From positions 1 through 64,000 of the forward strand of contig JAFGBV010000037.1 in the NCBI GenBank assembly GCA_016932955.1: DNA of 64,000 bases, in the 5' to 3' direction. The notes beneath the pieces were generated by a model, which saw nothing but the letters and a program-made list of their open reading frames with translations, did no database searches and was not told the origin of the DNA. Below, in pieces: positions 42,485-51,486 of the stretch. The DNA is from Anaerolineales bacterium (GTDB lineage Bacteria; Chloroflexota; Anaerolineae; Anaerolineales; UBA4823). The position numbers and the translations under genes were made by a program. How positions within the stretch are numbered: the stretch's first letter is position 1; every line of letters begins with the position of its first letter.

Positions 42485-43729
42485 ATGGAATTGGAACAAG
42501 AACAAACCATCGTTTTGCAGATGATCGCCGAAGGGAAGATCACTGCCAAGGAAGGCGAGGCGCTGCTAGAAGCGCTGGAGGCCAGCATTCCCCAAGATCA
42601 AGCGCCCCCACCACCCCCAATGCCGGCGCTGCCGCCCCTGCCCCCCATTGCTCCACCCCGGCACATGTACCCGGACCGCGCCAGCAGGGGAGAAGCCGAC
42701 CTGGCTGCCGCGCTCCATGAGCTCAATATCCATCCCATCACCCGCGCCGACCTGGAAGAGCTGCAAACGCACGGCATTACGGAGCGCTATGTGCGCGAGA
42801 TGAGTGCCTTGGGATTCGCTCCACACAGCCTGGGCGAGTGGATCGAGCTGGGCATGCACGACGTGACACCGCGCCTGGTGCGGGAGTTGCGTGAGCTGGG
42901 CTACGATGACCTCAGCACCGACCAGCTCACCGAGCTGAGCACGCATGGCATTTCGCCGCGCTACCTGCGCGAGATGAAGGAACTGGGTTTGAGCGACCTT
43001 TCCATCGATCAACTGGTCGAGCTGGGGATGCACAATATCTCACCGCGTTTCGTGCGCGAAATGCATGACCTGGGGTACAAGGATCTATCAATGGATGAGA
43101 TGGTCGAGCTGGGCATCCACAATATCTCTCCCCGTTTCTTGCGCGAGATGAACAGCCTGGGTTTCAAGGATCTCAGCATCGAACAACTGGTCGAACTGGG
43201 TATTCACAATATCTCGCCGCGTTATGTGCGCGAGATGCGTGAATTGGGTTTCCAGGATCTGGGTGTGCATGATCTGGTAGAGTTGGGCATTCACGACATC
43301 TCCCCGCGTTATGTGCAGGAGATCCGGCGCATCGGATGGGAACAACCGCTCCGCGTCGAGGATCTGGTTGAGCTGGGCATCCATGATGTTCCGGCTCGCT
43401 TCCTGGAGGAGATGATGGCGCTGGGTTTCAACCAGGCTTACCTGGAGGATCTCATTGAACTATACAACCAGGATGTCAAGCCGAACTATGTGCGCGAGAT
43501 GCGCGAGCTTTTTCCCGATATCAGCATCGATGAGCTGATCGAGTGCCGCCAGCAGGATATTACGCCCCGCTTCGTACGCTCTCTGCACCAAGCAGGTCGT
43601 ACCGGGCTTGGTGTTGATGAGATTATCAAGATGCACAATCGCGGCAGGTACTTCGAGGGCGAAGATGCAGATGAGGAAGATGAGGTGGATGATGAGGATT
43701 GGGATGAGGATGAGGACGAGGAAGACTAA
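42485..43729 (+). CDS. SHOCT-like N-terminus plus ten 29-residue repeats and acidic tail
   Basis: A 414-residue cytoplasmic protein. Residues about 5-32 (EQTIVLQMIAEGKITAKEGEALLEAL) match the short helical domain seen at the start of YvlB/LiaX proteins. A Pro-rich linker (40-58) follows, then ten tandem repeats (residues 91-380) of the form VELGIHNISPRYVREMRELGFxDLSIEQL. Each is predicted to form two helices, so the array should be a solenoid. Residues 390-414 are almost all Asp and Glu. There is no signal peptide or membrane helix. Similar repeats occur, to my knowledge, beside some BlaR1/M56-type proteins. Binding partner unknown. AGGAGG precedes the ATG. Confidence 0.88.
   Translation: MELEQEQTIVLQMIAEGKITAKEGEALLEALEASIPQDQAPPPPPMPALPPLPPIAPPRHMYPDRASRGEADLAAALHELNIHPITRADLEELQTHGITERYVREMSALGFAPHSLGEWIELGMHDVTPRLVRELRELGYDDLSTDQLTELSTHGISPRYLREMKELGLSDLSIDQLVELGMHNISPRFVREMHDLGYKDLSMDEMVELGIHNISPRFLREMNSLGFKDLSIEQLVELGIHNISPRYVREMRELGFQDLGVHDLVELGIHDISPRYVQEIRRIGWEQPLRVEDLVELGIHDVPARFLEEMMALGFNQAYLEDLIELYNQDVKPNYVREMRELFPDISIDELIECRQQDITPRFVRSLHQAGRTGLGVDEIIKMHNRGRYFEGEDADEEDEVDDEDWDEDEDEED
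42755..43624 (+). repeat. Ten tandem repeats of about 87 bp
   Basis: The 29-codon units encode residues 91-119, 120-148, and so on to 352-380; unit 7 has 30 and unit 9 has 28 codons. Units 4-6 are most alike, and the ends of the array are most diverged, as expected for growth by internal duplication. Confidence 0.9.
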
Positions 43730-43753
43730 ACCCGACCAGGATTTCCCCCTCTA

Positions 43754-45550
43754 TTAGTTTTCTGGCTCAGGCTGATCAGCGCGTGGTAGCACAGCAGGCA
43801 AGGTAAACCAGAAGGTGCTCCCGCGGCCCAGCTCGCTTTCCACACCAGCCTGCCCACCGAGCTTCTCGACAATGCGCAGGACGATCGATAGACCGAGACC
43901 ATGCCCGTCGGTGCGCGACAACTCCAAACGGTTGAATGGGCGGAAGATACGTTGCTGCGCATCGGGTGGCACGCCAGGGCCGTTATCGCGCACCCAGAAG
44001 CGCGCCAATGGGGGGTTAGAATCATCGATGATCTCCGCGCCTAATTCCACCTTGGGCTTCTCCCCACCATATTTCAACGCATTGCTAATGTAATTGACCC
44101 AGATCTCCTCCACCCAGGGACTGTACCCCAAAGCCACCGGCCAATGCTCGGGGCGAATGATCTCACCATGATGCCTCACCTGGAACACACTCAGCCGGTC
44201 CATGGTCTGGTTGATCAGTCGATTCATATCCAATGGAACAATCGTAACCTGGCTCAGTCTGCGCACGCTGGCAAGCAGGAGCAGCTCATCAATGATATTG
44301 CCCATTTTCTGCGAATTACTGACCACGATATCCAGCATGCGCTGTGCATCGGCAGGGCTAAGGTGAAAGAGACGTTCGCGAAGCAGGCTGCTGGAGGCTG
44401 TCAGCGCGGCCAAAGGGCTTTTGAGATCGTGCGCAACGGTATGAGCGAACGCATCGAGTTCTGCGTTGCTGGCTTCCAACTCTTTTGTATGTGCCACAAG
44501 CTCCGCCTCAGTTTGCTTGCGGGAAGTGATATCCCGCAGCATCACCAAACGTCCGCTCTCCCGCTTACGGTGATCTTTCAAGGGGAAAATATCCAGATTC
44601 AGGTAAGTCTCCACCCCATCCCTGATCACTTTGATCTCTTCATGCGCATCATAACGCTCGCGGTAGTTCTCTGCTGTGTCACGCCACTTGGCGAAAACAT
44701 CCATTGCGGGAATCCCAACCTGGAAGTTCTGCAAACCCAGCAGTGAGCAGGCAGCCGGGTTGAAATCTACCAATCGGTTTTGCAAGTCAAATACCAACAT
44801 AGCATCGGGTAGGTTATCGATCAAAGCATCACGAGCCACCGGACGGAGATCAAAAAGATGGTAATTAAAGATGGCAATGGCAAAAGCCAAGCCCGCCAAT
44901 GCAAAGCCAAGGGCGGTGAAATCTTTACGCAGTCCAGGGATGAGGTGAAAGATGTGCACAATATTGAATACAATCGGCACCAGTGCGCCAAATACCACCC
45001 ATATTGACTGCCAACGGTAAATTTTCAAGGAATAGAGTGAGTGGCGGATGATCAGAAAGGCGCCGGTAAACACCAGCAGGTAAGAATAACCCGAATGCAC
45101 CCAAAAGTACCAGCCATAATCCACATTGATCGCCAACATTCCAGCTACCGGCGTAAAATGAATAGCCTCCCACAGCCAGTGATGAAAGCCGTTGGTCCAC
45201 ACAATGGCCTGTGTGATCAAAGGCAGGATCATCAAGGGGATCAGCCGGCGCGGCCTGAGCCAACCCTCGCGGTTTGTGAAGCGCAATGCAAAGCCCAACC
45301 AGGCTACAGCCGTAAAAGCGATGAAAGCATATGTCACGCGCGACCAAAAAAGTGTGCCGGCTTGGGTAGGGTCGATGACTTCCAGGGTATTGGCAACCAG
45401 CCAACCCGTAGTAGGCACATTCAGCCAGACCAGAGAGGCGCTCTGCATGGAAGGGTAGCGCAGGCGCGCGTATGCGGCCACGCTGATCGAAATCAGGGCT
45501 GCAAGAGGCGCTAAGATTACAAACATGTGATACTGCAAAACAAGATCCAT
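43754..45550 (-). CDS. Membrane histidine kinase with 7TM sensor and PAS domain
   Basis: A 598-residue sensor kinase. Residues 1 to about 235 hold seven membrane helices of the histidine-kinase 7TM sensor type. A PAS domain (about 240-345) and a coiled linker follow. The HisKA helix has phospho-acceptor His374 in VAHDLKSPL, and the ATPase has N box NYISNALKYGG, G1 DNGPGVP and G2 GHGLGLS. The ATG at 45550 has GGGGA upstream; a TTG at 45571 was rejected. It ends 25 bp from the convergent repeat-protein gene. No response regulator is adjacent. Confidence 0.93.
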   Translation of the reverse strand: MDLVLQYHMFVILAPLAALISISVAAYARLRYPSMQSASLVWLNVPTTGWLVANTLEVIDPTQAGTLFWSRVTYAFIAFTAVAWLGFALRFTNREGWLRPRRLIPLMILPLITQAIVWTNGFHHWLWEAIHFTPVAGMLAINVDYGWYFWVHSGYSYLLVFTGAFLIIRHSLYSLKIYRWQSIWVVFGALVPIVFNIVHIFHLIPGLRKDFTALGFALAGLAFAIAIFNYHLFDLRPVARDALIDNLPDAMLVFDLQNRLVDFNPAACSLLGLQNFQVGIPAMDVFAKWRDTAENYRERYDAHEEIKVIRDGVETYLNLDIFPLKDHRKRESGRLVMLRDITSRKQTEAELVAHTKELEASNAELDAFAHTVAHDLKSPLAALTASSSLLRERLFHLSPADAQRMLDIVVSNSQKMGNIIDELLLLASVRRLSQVTIVPLDMNRLINQTMDRLSVFQVRHHGEIIRPEHWPVALGYSPWVEEIWVNYISNALKYGGEKPKVELGAEIIDDSNPPLARFWVRDNGPGVPPDAQQRIFRPFNRLELSRTDGHGLGLSIVLRIVEKLGGQAGVESELGRGSTFWFTLPAVLPRADQPEPEN

Positions 45551-45646
45551 GAAATTCAATCCCCAGTACAACTAATCATAACGGAAAACTATCCTAAGCG
45601 CAAGCAAAAACGAACAGGGGGTGCATGAAAAGGGGAGTAAATTCCA

Positions 45647-48409
45647 CTATCCAAGCAAAATATCATCATCCTGAGCACTCGGCATTTGCTCTGCCGGCAA
45701 GCTTACAACCATGGTTGTACCCTGGTTTACCTGACTAGAAACCGAGATTCGCCCTCCCATGATTTCCACCAGGCGATGGGTGATCGCCAATCCCAGCCCA
45801 ATCCCGCCAAATTCACTGGTTTGATCATGATCCACCAGAGCAAAGGGGTGAAACAGCCGCATCACCTGTTCCTCATCCATGCCGATTCCAGTATCAGCCA
45901 CCGTGAAGTGTATCCAATCGCCACCATCCACCCATTCACGCTTCACAGTCAGAGTGATCGTACCATTCGAGGTAAATTTACAGGCATTCTGTAAGAGGTT
46001 ATATAAAATCTGGCGTAGCCGTCTCAGGTCAGTTTTCATCGTACCAGCATCGGGTGGGCAATCAATCACGAGGGTATTATTGTTCCTATCCACCCAGCTC
46101 CGTACACTGCCGCTCACCACCTTCACCAGGTCTACCACAGAAAAGAGATCATCAGACCAAGCCACCGAGCCGCGGTCCAGGCGAGAAAAGTCGAGTACAT
46201 CATTGATCAAATCCAGGAGATGCTGTGAGGCATCTTGCACCTTATCCAGGCGGGGCAGCAACTCATCATACCCATGCCGGCGTATCTCCTCCTGCAAGAT
46301 CTCTGTGTAACCCAGGATGATCGCCAGAGGCGTGCGCAACTCGTGGCTGGTGCGGGCAAGAAAGATGCTTTTCGCCTGGTTGGCTGCCTCGGCAGCCTTT
46401 TTTGCTTCGGCAAGCTCCTCGGCCATATGACGTTGCTCCTCATAAATACGAGCATTGCGCAGTGTGGGGGCAATCTGGTCTGCTGCCGCGCTCAGAAACT
46501 CAAGGTGTTGCTGGCTGAACCAGAAAGGCTTGGTATGATACACAGAAAGCACTCCCAGGCGATCATTGCTATGGGTGATAGGCACCACCAGTGCTGAGCG
46601 CAACGCTGCCGAATCATCTTTCAATCTGATCCAACGCTCATCTGTGTGCGTATCGGGGACAATCGCCGTCTGTTGCTGCTTAAATACCCAACCAGCCAAT
46701 CCTTCATCCATCACCTGGTCTGCCACCCCGCGCTTCTGGTATTCCAGTTCGCCATTCTCCAACAGGCGGTACATCACCACACCACCCAGATCAACCATAA
46801 AGAGGCTAACCTTTTCGGCACCAGTGATCGACAAGGAGATGCCCAATGCGCCTTCCACTGTAGCTTCAAGGGTGGGGCTGGTTGCCGTTGCACGCGCCAC
46901 CTGAACCAGTTTTTCAAATAAGTCGCGCTGAACAGAGAGGGTTTCTTCCATCTCGATACGAGGAGTGATGTTGTGCAAAACAGCCATCGCATACTGCACT
47001 TGCTGGTTGGCGCCCCACACAGGCGTAGCGTGCATCTCCATCAACCTGCGTCCTTGCGACCCCGGCATTTCAATGTCATCCACAACCCCGCTCTCGCCCT
47101 TCAAGGCGCGCTCTATTGGCAATTCCTGGCTGGGATACAGGTGGTGCGTACCCATCTTGTAAAGCTGCAATGCGCGCGGCAGTTGCTCAACACACCTGCT
47201 AGAGGCCAATTCCTGGACGATCATCGCGTGCGCGGTTGTATTGGCGTAAATCAAAAAACCATCCCGATCAACGACAAACACAGCATCTGGAATAGCTTCC
47301 ATGAACTGCTTGATGCGCGCCTCACTCTCTTGAAGATTCTCCAGTGCCTGTAACCTTCCAGCAAATTCCTGCTCCAGGCGCGTGTACAGGTTACGATTCT
47401 CCCGTAATGCAATGAACTGGCGGGTGATGACGAGGGCGATAATCAGCCCCACCGATAAAACCAGTTGATCTTGTGACATAACCAAGACCTGGCGGTCGCT
47501 GAGGAAAAGCAACAGGAAAGCAGCCAGTGGCCAGGCATATACCAGCAAAGCCCACCAGCGCAGCGACCGGATACTCCCCGTCTCCGATGGCGCATCCGAT
47601 GGGCGCGCAGCAACCAGCGTCAATCCAGCCAGGCCAGCCAGCAGAAATGCCAGAAGCCAGGCTGCATCCAATGGGCTACCACTGTGGTAATATCCCATCC
47701 GTGACAGGAAAATGAACAGCGAGTCTGCAACAATTAATGAAAGCCCACTGAGCGTCAGAAGCGCATAAGGCAAAAAATAAGCATGTCCAATCTGCCACAA
47801 CAAATGTCCAAAAAGCAGCCAGATCAGGATCAAGTCAAAAACCTGGTAAGCCAACCCAACCCAACCGGCCTGGGTATTCTGGCTACCAAGCGCAACCACT
47901 GATTCACCCAGAATCAGGTTCCAATAGAACACACTGCTGGAGAGCATCACCATTGCCATTTCGATTAAGATGCGCGGATATTGGCTGGAAGCAAGGCGCG
48001 CCCGGGGAAGCATCAACACCCCGGCAATCAAACATGGGTACAAGAGCAAGTAAAAGAAATCTGCCAGTGAGGGAAATGGGTCCCGCCCTAATGCCAATTC
48101 GATGATTCCCCAGATAATCTCAGCCAGCGTATTAAAGAAGTAGCCCAGCGCAATCAGACCCCAGGCTATCGCCAACTGGCGAGAGGTAGATCTCAAGCGC
48201 AGTGCGGCATACCCGCTGGCCAACGTCGTGAGCAAAGATGTAATTGGAAATGAGATATCACTTAGCCAGATGGCTGCCTGCTCATCTTGAATCAATTGCG
48301 AAGCAAACACAAAGCCAATGGTTATTACCAAACCCACCGCAATCAGAATATAAAGAGGATACGGAGAGAGAGCAGAAAAAAACGCTCGTTGCTTCATATT
48401 GGGAGACAT
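45647..48409 (-). CDS. Multi-domain membrane histidine kinase (TM-PAS-GAF-HisKA-HATPase)
   Basis: A 920-residue kinase. The first 330 or so residues contain about nine to ten membrane helices. A PAS domain (about 360-490) and a GAF domain (about 500-660) follow, then a HisKA helix with His689 in RTSHELRTPL. The ATPase has LLQNACKFTSNG, ADTGIGMD and GIGLGLAITHR. No receiver domain is fused and no regulator gene is adjacent. The start is uncertain: ATGs at 48409 and 48397 and a TTG at 48436 are in frame, none with a strong ribosome site. Confidence 0.92.
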   Translation of the reverse strand: MSPNMKQRAFFSALSPYPLYILIAVGLVITIGFVFASQLIQDEQAAIWLSDISFPITSLLTTLASGYAALRLRSTSRQLAIAWGLIALGYFFNTLAEIIWGIIELALGRDPFPSLADFFYLLLYPCLIAGVLMLPRARLASSQYPRILIEMAMVMLSSSVFYWNLILGESVVALGSQNTQAGWVGLAYQVFDLILIWLLFGHLLWQIGHAYFLPYALLTLSGLSLIVADSLFIFLSRMGYYHSGSPLDAAWLLAFLLAGLAGLTLVAARPSDAPSETGSIRSLRWWALLVYAWPLAAFLLLFLSDRQVLVMSQDQLVLSVGLIIALVITRQFIALRENRNLYTRLEQEFAGRLQALENLQESEARIKQFMEAIPDAVFVVDRDGFLIYANTTAHAMIVQELASSRCVEQLPRALQLYKMGTHHLYPSQELPIERALKGESGVVDDIEMPGSQGRRLMEMHATPVWGANQQVQYAMAVLHNITPRIEMEETLSVQRDLFEKLVQVARATATSPTLEATVEGALGISLSITGAEKVSLFMVDLGGVVMYRLLENGELEYQKRGVADQVMDEGLAGWVFKQQQTAIVPDTHTDERWIRLKDDSAALRSALVVPITHSNDRLGVLSVYHTKPFWFSQQHLEFLSAAADQIAPTLRNARIYEEQRHMAEELAEAKKAAEAANQAKSIFLARTSHELRTPLAIILGYTEILQEEIRRHGYDELLPRLDKVQDASQHLLDLINDVLDFSRLDRGSVAWSDDLFSVVDLVKVVSGSVRSWVDRNNNTLVIDCPPDAGTMKTDLRRLRQILYNLLQNACKFTSNGTITLTVKREWVDGGDWIHFTVADTGIGMDEEQVMRLFHPFALVDHDQTSEFGGIGLGLAITHRLVEIMGGRISVSSQVNQGTTMVVSLPAEQMPSAQDDDILLG

Positions 48410-48517
48410 GCCTATTGATCGAAGAATACCACACAACTCTAAATGCTGCTTTATTCTTTATCCCAAGGTCACGTTATTCACATCAGTCCAGGATCATAGT
48501 AAAGGGTATCTTTCCCC

Positions 48518-50053
48518 TCATCCTGATCTGATAGGTATTATAAATGGCTTGTCATCCTGGTGACAGATGAGTTGCACCGCGTTACGCCCAGACATCGCCG
48601 CAATCGGAACCGTACCGCCTGGCTCTACCCACTGACCAGCCAGGTAGAAGTTATCCAGGCGGGGCAGAGTTTTTGCCAGGCCCTTTACCATCATCAGCAT
48701 TGTGCCGGTGGTAGGCAGCCACCCGCAGGATGAACCCTGCCAGTTACCGGTATAACGCTCGTAACTGAGCGGGGTGGCCTCATCTACCACCTCAATATCC
48801 TGGCGAATGCCGGGGTATATTTTTTCCAGGAAATCGATCAGGATATCTGAAACCTGGTGCTGCTCGCTATCGTAAAGCGCACGGCCATAGATACGCTGCC
48901 AGTAGGCATACTTGCTTGGCATCATCAAAACCACTGCCGACTTTCCCGGCGGAGCCAGGCTGGGATCAAAGCAATAATGCTTGACATTAATCTCACGGTG
49001 CTCTTCCCCCGCGATCAGGATCGGCTCATCAAGCAGGTAAGTAACCCAATGGGGTTGATCGGATAGATCGCGATTCACCCCCAAGGAAACCTGGATTTGG
49101 GAGTGGATTTGGAGATGCCCATCATACATGCGTCGCAAAGAACGGTTGGTGAAGCGTCCATCGAGCATATCAAAGATTGTGCCGCGCCCATCCGCTGCAG
49201 AGATAACATAATCACCATGGATAATCCGGTCATCATACAGCCTCACGCCCACAACGCGATGCCTCTTTGACTGGCCTGGGACCGGCTCGGTGAGGATTTT
49301 TTCTACCTGGGCCCGGTAATGAATTTGCCCACCCAATTCTAAATAACGCCGTTCAAGCGAGCGCGCGAACTCTAAAGAGGCCCCTGCTGGGAAACCAGCA
49401 TTCCGGATATGAGAGTAGGCCAATAAAAACATGCCGATCATCACCGGTATCTCAGGCCAGGCAAACATATGCGCAATTGCCCGCCGCAGCAAGGGATCAT
49501 GAAATCGTCGAGCAAAATTGCCTGCAGAAACCATCCCCCAACGGGCCAATGGTAGCGAGTAAGGTAAGACTGCTTTGTTAAACGCCAGCCAGTCTTCCCC
49601 TTTCATGATCGCACGCGGCTTGTCCACCAACTTGGACAGGTCGAATTGTGTGAATTGGTATACGCCCTGGATGAAATCATCAATGAATGGCGCATCCACA
49701 GGCGAAAGCTCTTTCATATGCGCACCCAAACGATCAGGGTCAGTATAGACGATCAGGGTTCGCCCGCTCCCATCGGTCAAGCGCATCATTTCATCATGGT
49801 TGATAATACGCCAATTCTGCGGCAGTCCCAGCTCTTCCCACATACGGTGAAAAGGCTGTCCGGCTCCCGTGCCAAACAAATAGTGGATACACCCGTCAAA
49901 CACGTAGTCTTTTCGTTCCCAGGCTGTACACAAGCCGCCGGGCAGACTATGTAGCTCAAAGATTTGGGCGCGGTAGCCGTTCAACTGAGCATAGCATCCC
50001 GCAGCAAGCCCGGCGATTCCACCACCAATGATGAGGATGGTCTTCTCATCCAT
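48518..50053 (-). CDS. FAD-dependent oxidoreductase, CrtI/phytoene desaturase-like
   Basis: A 511-residue flavoprotein. The N-terminal Rossmann motif is TILIIGGGIAGLAAGCYAQLNG, then FELHSLPGGLCTAWERKDYVFDGCIHYLFG, as in the CrtI/CrtISO/retinol-saturase group. The C-terminal NFYLAGQWVEPGGTVPIAAMSGRNAVQ is the second FAD motif. Substrate may be a carotenoid or other polyprenoid lipid, but no other carotenoid gene is near. The ATG at 50053 has AAGGAG 6 nt upstream; a 27-residue longer frame was rejected. Confidence 0.9.
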   Translation of the reverse strand: MDEKTILIIGGGIAGLAAGCYAQLNGYRAQIFELHSLPGGLCTAWERKDYVFDGCIHYLFGTGAGQPFHRMWEELGLPQNWRIINHDEMMRLTDGSGRTLIVYTDPDRLGAHMKELSPVDAPFIDDFIQGVYQFTQFDLSKLVDKPRAIMKGEDWLAFNKAVLPYSLPLARWGMVSAGNFARRFHDPLLRRAIAHMFAWPEIPVMIGMFLLAYSHIRNAGFPAGASLEFARSLERRYLELGGQIHYRAQVEKILTEPVPGQSKRHRVVGVRLYDDRIIHGDYVISAADGRGTIFDMLDGRFTNRSLRRMYDGHLQIHSQIQVSLGVNRDLSDQPHWVTYLLDEPILIAGEEHREINVKHYCFDPSLAPPGKSAVVLMMPSKYAYWQRIYGRALYDSEQHQVSDILIDFLEKIYPGIRQDIEVVDEATPLSYERYTGNWQGSSCGWLPTTGTMLMMVKGLAKTLPRLDNFYLAGQWVEPGGTVPIAAMSGRNAVQLICHQDDKPFIIPIRSG

Positions 50054-50258
50054 CTTAAACTCCTTACGATCTGCTCGATAATGCTTTTTTGGGGGAGCGA
50101 GGCGGCGCAGAGCGCCGCTAATCCACTTCCCCAATATTTCGGATGGATTTTAGAGAATATTCACTGAATGCCAAGTATAGCATGCCTGCAAAAGTTCGAG
50201 GGGCGGTTTTACCTTCGGCAAATGCAGATTGTATCATCCTCAGGGGTGAAATTCATCC

Positions 50259-50287
50259 TTGACATGCAGACAAAATATGTGTATAGT
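50259..50287 (+). promoter_or_regulatory. Promoter of the cello-oligosaccharide operon
   Basis: TTGACA (50259-50264), 17-nt spacer, TATAGT (50282-50287): a near-consensus sigma70 promoter. It lies in the 400-bp gap 50054-50453, which otherwise holds two operators and a 160-nt leader; no small gene was seen there. Confidence 0.88.
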
Positions 50288-50298
50288 AAATACAGGCC

Positions 50299-50312
50299 TG
50301 GGAGCGCTCCCA
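50299..50312. promoter_or_regulatory. CelR/CebR-type operator O1
   Basis: TGGGAGCGCTCCCA is a perfect 14-bp palindrome identical to the operator described for the actinobacterial cellobiose-responsive LacI repressors CelR and CebR. It lies 11 bp after the -10 box, over the expected start of transcription. Confidence 0.93.
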
Positions 50313-50401
50313 AATATTGCTTGATTGCATAAATTCATAGAGCAAATACACGCCCAGAGCAGGTTTTTTTGTCAATTTTCACCAGAATACGGTGACATTA
50401 A

Positions 50402-50415
50402 TGGGAACGCTCCCA
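50402..50415. promoter_or_regulatory. CelR/CebR-type operator O2
   Basis: TGGGAACGCTCCCA differs from O1 by one base. It lies 103 bp from O1 (close to ten helical turns) and 38 bp before the repressor start codon, so a repression loop or a transcription roadblock is possible. Confidence 0.88.
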
Positions 50416-50453
50416 CAAACCCCGAAGCGAAGTGTTTTGATCTTTTGAAATCC

Positions 50454-51479
50454 ATGTCAGACAACCTCACTCTCGAAGACATCGCCCGCCTGGCTGGCGT
50501 CTCTCGCTCAACCGTTTCGCGCGTTATCAACGATCAGTCTAGTGTCAGTGAGGGGGTTCGCCAACGCGTCCGGCAAGTTATTGAAGATACCGGCTTCCAT
50601 CCCAACCAGGCAGCGCGCGCCCTGGCCAGCCAGCGCACATATGTGATTGGACTGGTCATTCCCCGTTCAACCTCCATCTTTTTCTCCGACCCATACTTTC
50701 CTCGTCTGACCATGGGCATTGCGGAGGCCTGCAACCGCGAGAATTACACACTTTCGCTGTTTCTTTTCCATACCGAAGATGATGAAACTCGCCTTTTCCC
50801 ACGCATCACCCGTAAGGGATTGGTGGATGGCATTATCATCCAGGCCACTCAGGCGGCTGACGAGTTGTTTGCCCAGGTCAGGTATAGCAATGTTCCCTAT
50901 ATCGTGGCTGGACGTCCGTTGAATTTACCGGACGTATCCTATGTGGATGTCGATAATGTAGCCGGCGCGCACAGCGCCGTGCGCCACCTCGTGCGTCTGG
51001 GACGGCGTCGAATTGGCCACATTGCTGGGCCTCTGAACACCACTGCTGGCTTAGACCGCATCGAAGGCTACCGCATTGCGATGAACGAAAGCGGGCTGCC
51101 TATTGAGGAGAACCTGATCGCGGAAGGCGACTTTACAGAAGAAGGCGGTTACTATGCTGCACGCAGTATACTTGCTGAGCATCCCGACGCGATTTTCATT
51201 GCTGCCGATCTCATGGCTGCCGGCGCCATCCGCGCCATCCGTGAGGCCGGTCTGAGCGTTCCCCGGGATATTGCCATCGTTTCCTATGATGACCTTCCGC
51301 CAGCAACGCTGTCATCCCCACCTCTGACGACCATCCGCCAACCCATCCGGCGGTTGGGGATCCGTCTGGTGGAGACTCTGCTCGATATCATCGAAAATGG
51401 CCCCAAACCAACCCGGCGAGTGTTATTTGATACCGAGCTTGTGATCCGCGACTCATGTGGGGAAAGAAGTAAGGGATAG
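50454..51479 (+). CDS. LacI-family repressor, probable cellobiose-responsive (CelR-like)
   Basis: A 341-residue repressor. The N-terminal HTH (LTLEDIARLAGVSRSTVSRVIND) and hinge helix (NQAARALASQRTYVIGLV) precede a periplasmic-binding-protein-like effector domain with the usual family motifs (DGIIIQA, VDVDNVAGAHSAVRHL, IAIVSYDD). Two CelR-type operators upstream and the glucan enzymes downstream point to cellobiose or cellodextrin as inducer. This is inference from operator identity and context. The ATG at 50454 lacks a clear ribosome site; an upstream ATG at 50325 lies before O2 and would add 43 residues without domain features. Confidence 0.93.
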   Translation: MSDNLTLEDIARLAGVSRSTVSRVINDQSSVSEGVRQRVRQVIEDTGFHPNQAARALASQRTYVIGLVIPRSTSIFFSDPYFPRLTMGIAEACNRENYTLSLFLFHTEDDETRLFPRITRKGLVDGIIIQATQAADELFAQVRYSNVPYIVAGRPLNLPDVSYVDVDNVAGAHSAVRHLVRLGRRRIGHIAGPLNTTAGLDRIEGYRIAMNESGLPIEENLIAEGDFTEEGGYYAARSILAEHPDAIFIAADLMAAGAIRAIREAGLSVPRDIAIVSYDDLPPATLSSPPLTTIRQPIRRLGIRLVETLLDIIENGPKPTRRVLFDTELVIRDSCGERSKG

Positions 51480-51486
51480 GGCCTTT

